From NCBI RefSeq assembly GCF_022414535.1, contig NZ_JADWYM010000040.1, positions 1 to 60,894 of the forward strand: DNA of 60,894 nucleotides, in the 5' to 3' direction. Source of the DNA: Streptomyces sp. MUM 2J (GTDB taxonomy: Bacteria > Actinomycetota > Actinomycetes > Streptomycetales > Streptomycetaceae). Numbering within the stretch: the stretch's first letter is position 1; each line of letters begins with the position of its first letter. The notes under the pieces are model-generated. The model made no database searches and was not told the DNA's origin. It was given only the letters and a program-made list of their open reading frames with translations. Of the stretch, positions 28,433-36,505 are shown one piece after another. The position numbers and the translations under genes were made by a program.

Positions 28433-28978
28433 ACGACCACGCTCCTACGTCGGGCCCGGCCGTGCACGCCGGGGACAGCCGGTGCCGGGTGTCCCCGGCG
28501 TGCACGGCCGGACCGTGAGCTGTCACCGTCGGCCCGGCCCGGGCGGGGGTGGGGGACGGCGCCGGGGACGGGGCGAGGGGGCCGGGACGCCGGTGCCTGT
28601 CCGGGCGCTGCGAGGGCGCTGCGCCGCGCGGTCCGCCGGGGCCGGTGCACGAGGGGGACCCGGGGGAGTGGCGCGTCGCGGGACGCTGCACGCCCCGCAC
28701 CCGCCTCGGTCCCACCGGCGCCGTCAGTGAGCGTGCCGACGCCCGCCAGGGCTCGACCTCGGCCGCGTGGAAGGCGGGAACGAAGATCTTCCCGCAGAAG
28801 AGCGAAGCGGCCGGCACCGACCTGTCCACCCAGGTCTCCGTACCGCCGTCCGCTCCGACCTGCCCGGCGTGCCGGGCACGCCGCCGACGGAAGTCCCCGG
28901 ATCGGTCGAGCGCAAGCATCCGACGCTGTACTCTCTGTCACACCGCACGAGTTGGGTCGGCACCGAGCTGGGGGAGCG
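28433..28978. other. Divergent intergenic region with a 22-bp perfect inverted repeat
   Basis: About 545 bases between the phosphatase start and the methyltransferase start. The inverted repeat at 28456-28511 is listed separately. A minus frame over 28392-28919 is Arg/Pro-rich and was not called. The methyltransferase promoter should lie in the last 100 bases. Confidence 0.5.
28456..28511. repeat. 22-bp perfect inverted repeat (hairpin)
   Basis: Arms at 28456-28477 and 28490-28511 are exact reverse complements (CCGGCCGTGCACGCCGGGGA...) with a 12-base loop. It begins only 24 bp upstream of the phosphatase GTG, inside the region that should be its leader, a strange place for a terminator. Confidence 0.85.
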
Positions 28979-29797
28979 ATGCACACCGGTAAGCAGCTGT
29001 CCACGAAGATCGACGCGAGTGTGCCGACAGCCGCGCGCATGTACGACCACTATCTTGGCGGCAAGGACAACTACGCGGCCGACCGCGCGGCATGCGAGGA
29101 ACTCGACAAGGTCGTCCCCAGTACGCGTGCCCTGGCGCTGAACAACCGGCGTTTCTTACAGCGTGTGGTGCGCACCCTCGCCGCCGAGTACGGAATCCGC
29201 CAGTTCCTGGACCATGGTTCGGGCCTGCCCACCCAGGACAACGTGCACCAGGTCGCCCAGCGCGTCGACCCCGGCAGCCACGTCGTCTACGTCGACAACG
29301 ACCCCATGGTCCTGGTCCACGGTCGCGCCCTGCTGGAGCAGGACGAGCGCACCACCGTCATCCACGCGGACCTGCGGGAGACCGACGCCATTGTCGGTCA
29401 CCCCGACACGCAGCGGCTGATCGACTTCTCGCAGCCCGTGGCCGTGCTGTTCAACTCCGTCTTCCACTGCATTCCGGACAGCGGGACCGACGGTCCGCCC
29501 GCGGTGGTCCGCCGGGTCGCCGAACGGCTGGCGCCCGGAAGCTTCATGGTGATGTGTCAGCTCGTCAGCGAGGATGCCGAGGTCCGGCGCTTCGTGACCG
29601 ACTTCATGGAGCAGGCGACCGAGGGACACTGGGGCCGTGTCCGCGAGGAGAAGGACGTCGCGGCGTGGTTCGAGGGGATGGAGATCCTCGAACCCGGCCT
29701 GGTGGAGGTCTCCACCTGGCGCCCCGACAGCGAGGTGGCGCCCCGTCAGCTCACCCAGGAATGGATCGAGTTCGGCGGTGTCGGGCGACTGCGCTAG
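28979..29797 (+). CDS. SAM-dependent methyltransferase, DUF574 family
   Basis: A 272-residue protein of the Streptomyces-abundant DUF574 (S-adenosyl methyltransferase) family. The opening STKIDASVPTAARMYDHYLGGKDNYAADR is the family signature. The SAM-binding loop is FLDHGSGLPTQDN, followed by VVYVDNDPMVLVHGRALL and the PVAVLFNSVFHCIPD strand. GGGGGAG precedes the ATG at 28979. Many copies exist per Streptomyces genome, often near XRE/DUF397 regulators as here; substrates are unknown. Confidence 0.9.
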   Translation: MHTGKQLSTKIDASVPTAARMYDHYLGGKDNYAADRAACEELDKVVPSTRALALNNRRFLQRVVRTLAAEYGIRQFLDHGSGLPTQDNVHQVAQRVDPGSHVVYVDNDPMVLVHGRALLEQDERTTVIHADLRETDAIVGHPDTQRLIDFSQPVAVLFNSVFHCIPDSGTDGPPAVVRRVAERLAPGSFMVMCQLVSEDAEVRRFVTDFMEQATEGHWGRVREEKDVAAWFEGMEILEPGLVEVSTWRPDSEVAPRQLTQEWIEFGGVGRLR

Positions 29798-29891
29798 GGA
29801 GGGGTTCGACGGGAGCGCCCGCCGTCCGCAGGACCGGGTCCCGCGGCACTGCGACCTCCCGTCTCGGTGGCGCTCCGACCGGCGCGGTGCC

Positions 29892-30812
29892 TCACGGAGC
29901 GGGGTAGCGCTGCTCCAGCGTCTCCCGCAGCAGACTCAGCGACGCGCGCGGCTGGAGTGCCTCGTCGGCCAGCCGGTCCAGGGCGAGCCGGTACTCCTCC
30001 GTCTCGTCCCGGTCCTCCAGGAAGTTGGCGCTGCGGATGTGTTCCAGGTAGACCACGTCCGGCAGGTCCAGGCCGCCGAAGCGCAGGTACGTGACCGGAA
30101 TGGCGGGTGCCGAGGCGTTCGTGGCGTCCAACGGCACCACCTGTACGGTGACATGGGGGCGTTGCGCCATGGCGATCAGTTGGGTGAGCTGCTCCCGCAT
30201 GACGTCCTTGCCACCCAGCACCCGCAGCAGCACCGACTCGTCCACGATCGCCCACAACCGCGGGGCGTCCGCGCGGTGCAGCAGCTCGGCGCGGCGCGTG
30301 CGCAGCTCCACCCGGCGCTGCACCTCGCCGGACGGCGCGTTGGGCAGCCCGCGCTCCACCACGGCCCGGGCATAGGCCGGGGTCTGCAGCAGGCCCGGAA
30401 CGTACTGGATCTCGAAAGTGCGGATGGTGGCCGCCGCCTCCTGCAACCCCACGAGCCGGTCGAACCACTCGGGCATGAGCCGCTTGTCGTAGCGCTGCCA
30501 CCATCCCGGTTCACCGGCTCGCTGCAACAGCTTCAGCAGCACCGAGGCTTCGTACGCATCGGTGCGGTAGAGGTCCAGCAGCGCGCGGACGTCGCCCTCC
30601 GAGGGCGGGCGGCGGCCCTTGCCCGACTCGATGCGGGAGAGCTTGGCCCCGCTGAACCCCGCCGCGCGGGCGGCTTGGTCCTGGGAGAGCCCGGCGTCCT
30701 CCCGGAAGCCGGCCAACTGCACACCGACCAGCATCTTCAGCAGAGTGGGAGCGGGCTCGGGCCGGTCCAGATAGGATTCCAGGCGGGAGATGCGATGCGG
30801 TTCGGCGGACAT
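29892..30812 (-). CDS. XRE-family regulator with DUF5753 (WhiJ-like)
   Basis: A 306-residue DNA-binding protein. The Cro/C1 helix-turn-helix is GLSQDQAARAAGFSGAKLSRIESGKGRRPP (about residues 40-70), followed by the DUF5753 sensor-like region (FEIQYVPGLLQTPAYARAVVERGLP...RTRRAELLHRADAPRLWAIVDES). This architecture, next to a DUF397 gene, matches the WhiJ-type regulatory modules that influence development in Streptomyces. The DUF397 gene is 114 bp upstream on the same strand. Ligand and targets are unknown. Confidence 0.88.
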   Translation of the reverse strand: MSAEPHRISRLESYLDRPEPAPTLLKMLVGVQLAGFREDAGLSQDQAARAAGFSGAKLSRIESGKGRRPPSEGDVRALLDLYRTDAYEASVLLKLLQRAGEPGWWQRYDKRLMPEWFDRLVGLQEAAATIRTFEIQYVPGLLQTPAYARAVVERGLPNAPSGEVQRRVELRTRRAELLHRADAPRLWAIVDESVLLRVLGGKDVMREQLTQLIAMAQRPHVTVQVVPLDATNASAPAIPVTYLRFGGLDLPDVVYLEHIRSANFLEDRDETEEYRLALDRLADEALQPRASLSLLRETLEQRYPAP

Positions 30813-30926
30813 CCTGACTCCCTGGGAACCGGCAGACGTGGAGCCCAGGGTACCGCACCGCGTCGGCTCCCAGGCCCTGTTCCCGCGCACATGCGCTGAG
30901 GTCGGGGAGCCGCGTCGCGGCCCGAC

Positions 30927-31157
30927 TCACACCAGGTGGTCGAATTCGCCGTCCCGCGCGCCGGCCAGGAACGCCGCCACCTCGGCGGGTGTGTAGACGA
31001 GCGCGGGCCCGTCCGGATCACGGGAGTTGCGCAGGGCAACGCCACCGTCAGGCAGCGTGGCGATCTCCACGCAGTTTCCCTCGGCATTGCTGTGACGGCT
31101 CTTGGACCAGCGGACCTGGAGCGAACTGGCCCGCACTCCGTTCCGAACAGGTGACAC
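30927..31157 (-). CDS. DUF397-domain small regulator partner
   Basis: A 76-residue DUF397 protein: VRWSKSRHSNAEGNCVEIATLPDGGVALRNSRDPDGPALVYTPAEVAAFLAGARDGEFDHLV. DUF397 proteins pair with XRE/DUF5753 regulators and modulate or are controlled by them. The GTG at 31157 was chosen because GGAGG sits 5 bases upstream; a longer frame to 31241 would read through the palindromic operator. It is first in a two-gene unit with the XRE gene. Confidence 0.88.
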   Translation of the reverse strand: MSPVRNGVRASSLQVRWSKSRHSNAEGNCVEIATLPDGGVALRNSRDPDGPALVYTPAEVAAFLAGARDGEFDHLV

Positions 31158-31186
31158 CGCAGCCTCCTCGCTGTTCGCGCAATTTC

Positions 31187-31202
31187 GCGTGCAATTGCAC
31201 GC
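31187..31202. promoter_or_regulatory. 16-bp perfect palindrome upstream of DUF397/XRE pair
   Basis: GCGTGCAATTGCACGC is a perfect palindrome 30 bp upstream of the DUF397 start, with a further GCGCAATT half-site at 31177-31184. It is the natural operator candidate for the adjacent XRE regulator and could also affect the divergent gene at 31284. Confidence 0.7.
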
Positions 31203-31283
31203 TAGCACCATCGACGTGGATAATGGCCGCGGCGTCAACACTGCCGTGGGCGCCCGGACCTGACGCCGTCTCAGGGAGAAGCC

Positions 31284-31847
31284 GTGTCCTCATCAGCCCA
31301 GCGGGCGTCACGCAAGTCCAGCGGGATCGGCACGCACGCGCATCGCCACGCGCCCGCCGGAGCGCCGGCGTCCCGGGGCACGGCCCTCGCCGCGCTCGAC
31401 CAGGTTCCGTGGGGTGAGATCAAGGACTCCACCGGTTCGGCCGCGGCCATTCCCGTCCTGCTGGACAGCGTCGCCAGGGGCGACGCCGAGACCGCCCGGG
31501 CGGCTCTCGACGAACTGCGCATGCGGATCTGCCAGTACGGCTTCGTCGTCGAGCAGGCCACCGCGGCCACCGTTCCCTTCCTGTGGGAACTGGCGCAGCT
31601 CCCGCACGTCACCTGTCGCGCCCGCATCATCCGGTTGCTGAAGAACATCGCCGACGCACGGCAGTGGGAGCGGACCGCCGCGATCTACCCCAAACTGCTC
31701 AACCGCCGCGAGAACCACGTCACCTGGGAGCGCGACGCCCGGCAGGCCGTCCACGCCCGCCGTGGCGCGCTGCACCGCCTGCTCGCCGACGACGACACCG
31801 AGATCGCCCGCGCCACCACGGAACTCGCCCGTACCCTGGGCGAGTAG
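31284..31847 (+). CDS. Hypothetical HEAT-like helical protein
   Basis: A 187-residue helical protein. Helix pairs such as AAAIPVLLDSVARGDAETARAALDELRMRI and TAATVPFLWELAQLPHVTCRARIIRLLKNIAD resemble HEAT/armadillo-type repeats, and WERDARQAVHARRGALHRLLADDD follows. The GTG has AGGGAG just upstream. It is divergent from the DUF397/XRE unit across the palindrome and is a likely target of that regulator. Exact function is unknown. Confidence 0.72.
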   Translation: MSSSAQRASRKSSGIGTHAHRHAPAGAPASRGTALAALDQVPWGEIKDSTGSAAAIPVLLDSVARGDAETARAALDELRMRICQYGFVVEQATAATVPFLWELAQLPHVTCRARIIRLLKNIADARQWERTAAIYPKLLNRRENHVTWERDARQAVHARRGALHRLLADDDTEIARATTELARTLGE

Positions 31848-31882
31848 ACCCCGCACCGCCCAGCTGGCGGGGGCGGGTGCGG

Positions 31883-32254
31883 TCAGGCGGCGCTGCTGCG
31901 ACGGGATTGTGCCCGGCAGGCCGTGTCGTGGTCGGTGCCCAGGCTGGTCCACCAGCGTTCGCAGCAGGCGGCGCCGAGTTCGGTCCGGACCGTCGCCTCG
32001 GTGGCGCAGCCCCGCGCCCGGTCGGTGGACGCCCGGGGCGGCCTCGTCCGGCCGGCGGCGTGTGCCGCCGTCTCCCGGCGCAGATCGCACAGCACGCTCT
32101 CGCGCACCACGGCGATGACCGGCACCACGCAGGCCGCGCCGAACAGGCAGCCGGCCCAGGCGAGGCCGTAGCGGAACTGGAGTTCGGCCGTCCAGGCGAG
32201 ACCGGTGCTGGTGGTGGCGTAGAGCGTGTTCAGCAGGCGGCTGGACCAAGTCAT
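31883..32254 (-). CDS. Small membrane-associated hypothetical protein
   Basis: A 123-residue protein with one clear transmembrane segment (YGLAWAGCLFGAACVVPVIAVV, about residues 28-50) and a Cys-containing basic C-terminal part. The N-terminus is WSSRLLNTLYATTSTGLAW. No ribosome-binding site is evident at the ATG 32254, so the start is provisional. No family was recognised. Confidence 0.5.
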   Translation of the reverse strand: MTWSSRLLNTLYATTSTGLAWTAELQFRYGLAWAGCLFGAACVVPVIAVVRESVLCDLRRETAAHAAGRTRPPRASTDRARGCATEATVRTELGAACCERWWTSLGTDHDTACRAQSRRSSAA

Positions 32255-32506
32255 GGGCGGGCACCGTTCGTAGCCGGGGACACGTGCCCTGTCCAACGCG
32301 TGCGGGCGCCGCGGGAAGCGGTCCACGGCTCGGTGACGACGGTTCGGGTGAATCGTGGTGCCGTGTCCGGATTCCGGCCGGGGGTGCGGTGTTGTGTGCG
32401 CAGACCCGGGCTTTACGCGGAATTTCCTGCAAGGGTGCGTGAAAAGCTCGCATAGTCCGGTCCAGGGCGGGCATACGGAGCAAAAAATGCAGAGAGGGGA
32501 ACTCCG

Positions 32507-32785
32507 TTGCTCATGCCGGACCCGAAGACCGTCAGGATCCTGCTGACGCGGTACGCCACACTGAAGATCGCTCAGGCGGAGAGGGAGAGGGCGACGGCCG
32601 CCCGGGAACTGGAGGACGTGAGCTACACCCTGTGCGTCCTGATGGGCACGACGAGCCTGCAGGACGCGATCGCCAAGGCGGACGCCCTGCTCGAAGCGGG
32701 GCGCGGCGGCACCGACACGGCCGGCGGCGCCGGCGGTACGGTCGTCGGGAAGGAGGGTGAGACCGGTCTGTCACTGGCCGTTTGA
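32507..32785 (+). CDS. DUF5133-domain protein
   Basis: A 92-residue protein with the DUF5133 pattern: LMPDPKTVRILLTRYATLKIAQ, then ARELEDVSYTLCVLMGTTSLQDAIAKADALL. The TTG at 32507 is preferred because AGGGGA lies 7 bases upstream and family members usually begin Met-Leu-Met; an ATG two codons later is the alternative. The family is restricted to Streptomyces relatives and is of unknown function. Confidence 0.8.
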   Translation: MLMPDPKTVRILLTRYATLKIAQAERERATAARELEDVSYTLCVLMGTTSLQDAIAKADALLEAGRGGTDTAGGAGGTVVGKEGETGLSLAV

Positions 32786-32934
32786 GCCTTGTGTGCGCCC
32801 TGTGGGCGCGGGCACAGTTCCCTCCGACGGCGCAAGCACTCCGGCGGATTGCGTGTCCCGGGTTGCCGGGGCGCCTAGACTCGGCAGCCGTGCTCAAGGC
32901 ACATGGACGGATGAGATGAAAGGCGCGTTGCCGG

Positions 32935-33153
32935 GTGTTCCACGATTCCCCCATCTATGACCGACTGATCGAGGAGTGCGGCGACGTGCCCGCCGAGGTG
33001 CGCCGGGAGGCCGAGCGAGTCAACAGGGAGCTGGAACTCGTTCTGCGTCCCCTGCAAACGCCCGGATTCCAGGAATCCTCCGGCGGCCGTACTCCGCAGC
33101 CGGGAACCGGGTGGCAGCGCACGGCGCTGCTGCCCGGCCCGCGGCCCCAGTGA
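32935..33153 (+). CDS. Small conserved hypothetical protein
   Basis: A 72-residue protein: FHDSPIYDRLIEECGDVPAEV, REAERVNRELELVLRPLQ, then a Gly/Pro-rich tail. It starts with GTG at 32935; GAAAGG upstream is distant. Similar short proteins are common in Streptomyces. It is convergent with the graspetide ligase gene and leaves only 30 bp there. Confidence 0.65.
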   Translation: MFHDSPIYDRLIEECGDVPAEVRREAERVNRELELVLRPLQTPGFQESSGGRTPQPGTGWQRTALLPGPRPQ

Positions 33154-33183
33154 CGACCCGGCGCGGCGGAAACTGATACGGCC

Positions 33184-34170
33184 TCAGGGGAGCCTGGTCC
33201 CCGTGCGGTCAGCCTGCTGCGGCAGCTCGCCCGGCGCCGGCCTGCTCAGCCACTCGGCGATCGCCCGGGAGATCGGCTGGCCGGTGTCCACCTCCACGAA
33301 GCCGAACTGGCCCGACTGGTTGCACTCCAGGAACCACCAGGTTCCGTCGGCGTCCTCGGCGAAGTCGAATGCGCCGTACGCCAGTTCCGCCTCGGTCAGG
33401 TAGGCGCGAACGGCGTCGGCGATGCGTGGCGGCACCTCGGCGGGCAGCCACGGGCCGGAGGACGGCGCGAAGCGGACGTCGACCTGGTCGGGATCGGCGT
33501 CCGGGGCGGTGGGCTTGCGTGCCGCGAGCAGGGAGCCGCCCACGGCCGTCAACCGTACGTCCGCCCCCTTGGCGACCCGGCGCTGGAGCAGCGTCGGGCC
33601 GTAGGCGACGGCCGTGAAGTCGACGTCGGGGGCGACCCGGCTCGTCGGCACCGCCTGGGGCGGGTCCTGTGGATGCGCTCCGGAGACCGGCTTGACGACC
33701 AGGTCCGGGTAGCGCTCCGCGAACTCGCGGGCGGCCTGGGGAAACGTCGTGATCAGCGTGGCCGGCACGGGTAGCCCGCTGCGCTGGGCGAGCCGCAGTT
33801 GCCACGGCTTGTGCCGGGCACGGCGGGCCGCGTCCGGATGGTTCATCCAGCGGACCTGCGCGCCGCGGAGCATGCCGTAGAGCGCCTGCTCGGACTCCTC
33901 GGTCAGCCAGGGGGAGGGGGCGGCCGCCCGCGTCGCGGCGGCCCCGGGTCTGCGCATCCACACGGACCGCAGGCCGTCGAGGCTCACCAGGCGCCCGGCG
34001 GACGACAGGTGTCCGCGGAAGGCGCCGTGGACGTACTCCCCGGAGAGGGCGACGCCGCTCGTCAGGTCGGCGGGATCGAGCCGGACCACCGGGGCGCCCA
34101 GGGCGTGCAGGTGGACCACCACCATGTCCGCTGTGACGTCCTCTTCAGAGGTCAGGATCAACACGGTCAT
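33184..34170 (-). CDS. tgmB: ATP-grasp graspetide ligase (TgmB-like)
   Basis: A 328-residue ATP-grasp enzyme of the RiPP maturase group. The N-terminal domain has VLILTSEEDVTADMVVVHLHALGAPVVRLDPADL and the RSVWMRRPGA motif; the ATP-grasp core has DLVVKPVSGAH, LLQRRVAKGADVRLTAVGGSLLAARK, and FDFAEDADGTWWFLECNQSGQFGFVE, which carries the Mg-binding Glu and Asn. These enzymes form side-chain ester or amide links in a partner peptide using ATP. The precursor gene lies 17 bp upstream on the same strand. The usual methyltransferase gene is missing downstream. Confidence 0.9.
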   Translation of the reverse strand: MTVLILTSEEDVTADMVVVHLHALGAPVVRLDPADLTSGVALSGEYVHGAFRGHLSSAGRLVSLDGLRSVWMRRPGAAATRAAAPSPWLTEESEQALYGMLRGAQVRWMNHPDAARRARHKPWQLRLAQRSGLPVPATLITTFPQAAREFAERYPDLVVKPVSGAHPQDPPQAVPTSRVAPDVDFTAVAYGPTLLQRRVAKGADVRLTAVGGSLLAARKPTAPDADPDQVDVRFAPSSGPWLPAEVPPRIADAVRAYLTEAELAYGAFDFAEDADGTWWFLECNQSGQFGFVEVDTGQPISRAIAEWLSRPAPGELPQQADRTGTRLP

Positions 34171-34187
34171 CGTCGTAGGTTCCGTGT

Positions 34188-34379
34188 TCAGTCGTCGAAG
34201 TGGGTCTTCGAGCCCGCGGTCGAGGTGGTGGTCCCCAGTTCTCTGAGCAAGACATGGTCGCGCGCCGCTATCCCACCGTCCAGGAGCACGTTCAGCTGCA
34301 GTCCGGAGTCGTATGTGTAGGGCGTGGCGAACTCCAACTCCGCCGCGGGGCGTGCGTAGTTGAGCGCGAACGGTTGCAT
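34188..34379 (-). CDS. tgmA: Graspetide precursor peptide (TgmA-like)
   Basis: A 63-residue precursor. The leader carries PFALNYARPAAELE, the recognition signature of ATP-grasp targeted RiPP precursors, then YTYDSGLQLNVLLDGG. The presumed core is the last 14 residues, TTTSTAGSKTHFDD, with four hydroxy residues in the Thr/Ser stretch plus a later Thr and Lys as donors and the terminal Asp pair as acceptors. AGGGAG precedes the ATG. Ring topology cannot be read from sequence. Confidence 0.9.
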   Translation of the reverse strand: MQPFALNYARPAAELEFATPYTYDSGLQLNVLLDGGIAARDHVLLRELGTTTSTAGSKTHFDD

Positions 34380-34957
34380 CGTCTCTCCCTCTTCGGTACT
34401 GCCTCGAACAAGCGGAGCCGCTGAACGGCACCACTCGGCCCAGCGCGTTCCTGCGACCTCCAGTCACTTATACGAATCGAACGGGTGATTGGTTTCCTTA
34501 CTCTCCGTAGTCATCGCGGAGTCGAGCCCCGGCGCCCGCCGCGCACAGCGCGGAGGAGGGGCGTGGGACAGGGGAGTTGCGGGGTGCGCGTCAGCAGGTG
34601 GCCTGGGGTCGGACGGTCGTGCTGGGTGCGGACCGTGCGGGCGGCAGGAGGGGCCTGCGGCCCGCTCTCAGGAGGTCCTGCCGGGTGCAGCCGGCCGCAC
34701 CACGGGCGGTTGCCGGGACCGCGGGCACGGCGACGAGCGTGGTGGTCGAAGCCACGGGTCCTCCCCTGCGCGGTGCGCCGCGTCGCGTCTTAAGTTCCCC
34801 GCTTCTGATGGACGAATTCCCGTTTCCACCCCGTCCTCACACGTGTGCGCCGCCCGAGTGGCGATCACGGCGCCGGGACCGTAGTAATGGGCAGCGTCAA
34901 GTCGCGTGTCGCAGCTCGGGGCGCAGGAGCGACCGCACCCCTCACAGAGAGCCAAGC
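34380..34957. other. Divergent intergenic region at the graspetide locus
   Basis: About 580 bases. The AT-richer stretch at 34465-34510 (minus strand AATCACCCGTTCGATTCGTA, then TAAGTGACTGG) probably contains the tgmA promoter. A Cys-containing minus frame at 34668-34955 was not called because its codon use is poor. No methyltransferase or transporter is present. Confidence 0.5.
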
Positions 34958-36067
34958 ATGATCACCCGCTCTTCACGGCCCGGTCCGGACCGACCCGTCA
35001 TCACCCGCTCCGACGCCACCGCCCACCCCGCTCCACAGCCCGCCGACGCAGAGCACCCGGTCGCGCCGGGCGCCGATCCGGGTGCCGACCCCGGCCCCGG
35101 TTCCGGAGACGACGCCGATCCCACCCCCGCCCCGGCCGGTGCGGACGGGACGAGCGGCGGCTACGCGGACCCCGTCACCGGCCTGCTCCACGTGGCCGCC
35201 GCCGAACGGCCGTTGGAGGACGTCGCCCGCCTCATCGCGCTGCTCGAACAGTCCGAGGACTGCGCCGCCACGGCGGCCGACATGCTCCACGCCCTCGGCA
35301 CCCACCGGTCCGTGGAGGACGTGTCCCGGCTGGCCGCCCTGCTCTCCGGGCCGCCGCACCGCACCGGAGACGCGGACCGTATGATCCGCACCGCCGCCGA
35401 GCAGCGCCCCGTCGAGGAGGTCACGCGGCTGATGGCGCTCCTGCACAGCCCGCCCCTGGAACAGGGCCGCGGCTGCGAGGCCGTGCGGGCGGCGGCCACT
35501 GGACGCCCGGTCGAGGAACTCGCCGAACTCATAGAGCAACTCTCCCGCGAGCGGTCGGAACCCTCCGCCGGCACTCCCGCGTCCACGGGCCCCGCCACCC
35601 CCCACCCCTCCGCCGGTTCCCGGGACGCACGACCGGCCGGCTCCGCCCCCGCCGCGGGCGCCCGGCCACGACCGGCCGGCCCGGCACCGTGGACCGCCCG
35701 GCTCGCCACCGCGCTGCTCGCCCTGTGCGGTGCGGCGTACTTCCCGCTGCACCGCCACGGCGCACCCGCGGACGTGTACGCGCTGGCCCTGGCCCTGTCC
35801 GGGACCTGTCTGGCGCTGGCCCTGCTACTGGCTCTGAAGCCCTCGCGCGCCCTGTTGGGCGCGTGCGTCGCGGTCCCGGTGGCCCTGGCGGGTGCCCAGG
35901 TCCTCGCCGAGCGTTTCGGCCCGGCCGGTCTGGTGCGGTCCCTGGACCTCACCCTCGCACCGCCGTGGCTGGCCGGCCCGGCCGCCGTGGTCGCCGCGGC
36001 GGTGGCCCTGGCGGCTCTGCTGGTCCGGCCACCGGCACGACGGCGGGCGGGAGCCACCTCGCCCTGA
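34958..36067 (+). CDS. Repeat protein with C-terminal membrane helices
   Basis: A 369-residue protein. After a disordered Pro/Ala/Asp N-terminus there are four about 35-residue helical repeats, each with a core like DVARLIALLEQS, DVSRLAALLSGP, EVTRLMALLHSP and ELAELIEQLSRE. A second Pro-rich linker leads to four hydrophobic segments (RLATALLALCGAAYFPL, VYALALALSGTCLALALLLAL, LLGACVAVPVALAGAQVL, PAAVVAAAVALAALLV). The repeats probably face the cytoplasm as a protein-binding surface. Similar proteins are found in Streptomyces without known function. Confidence 0.75.
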   Translation: MITRSSRPGPDRPVITRSDATAHPAPQPADAEHPVAPGADPGADPGPGSGDDADPTPAPAGADGTSGGYADPVTGLLHVAAAERPLEDVARLIALLEQSEDCAATAADMLHALGTHRSVEDVSRLAALLSGPPHRTGDADRMIRTAAEQRPVEEVTRLMALLHSPPLEQGRGCEAVRAAATGRPVEELAELIEQLSRERSEPSAGTPASTGPATPHPSAGSRDARPAGSAPAAGARPRPAGPAPWTARLATALLALCGAAYFPLHRHGAPADVYALALALSGTCLALALLLALKPSRALLGACVAVPVALAGAQVLAERFGPAGLVRSLDLTLAPPWLAGPAAVVAAAVALAALLVRPPARRRAGATSP

Positions 36068-36505
36068 CCCCCGGCGCCGCGATCGGCCGCGCGCCGGTGC
36101 CCACGGGCCCGGCACGCGGCCGGCACCGCCGTCCTCGGGCACCCGGTCGTGGCCGGCGGGCGGTTCGCGGAAGCGGACACCGGCCGCAGGACGAGCGGAA
36201 TCCGGCCGTGGAGCGTGTGAGGATTGTCACTCGGCCCGAAGCGGTCTCTCGGAGGGGCATCCGCCGGGAGGTCTCGACCGGGGCGGGCCGCCTGGGCGCC
36301 TGCTGGGCCCGCTGCGTCTTTCGGCGGGCCGCGGACGCCGGCCCGTCTGTGGCCGCCGCGGAAGTCGGGCCGACTCCGTCTCCGGGCGGCCCCTCCGCCA
36401 CAGGGTCCTCCGCAGTGCGGCCGGGGATCCCGTGAGTCATCGGGCATCTGACGGTACGTCCGGGGAACCGGGTTCCGCCTCGTGTCGTGGGGGCGCCTGC
36501 GCCGC
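36068..36505. other. Convergent intergenic region, no gene seen
   Basis: About 440 bases between two gene ends. Frames here are Arg/Pro-rich without domains. No long perfect hairpin was found. Confidence 0.45.

Noticed and set aside
28392..28919. Minus-strand frame between phosphatase and methyltransferase
   Set aside because: It runs through the perfect inverted repeat, is Arg/Pro-rich and overlaps the phosphatase start.
34668..34955. Cys-containing minus frame in the graspetide upstream region
   Set aside because: Poor codon bias and no homology-like features; it overlaps the ribosome-binding region of the repeat-protein gene.
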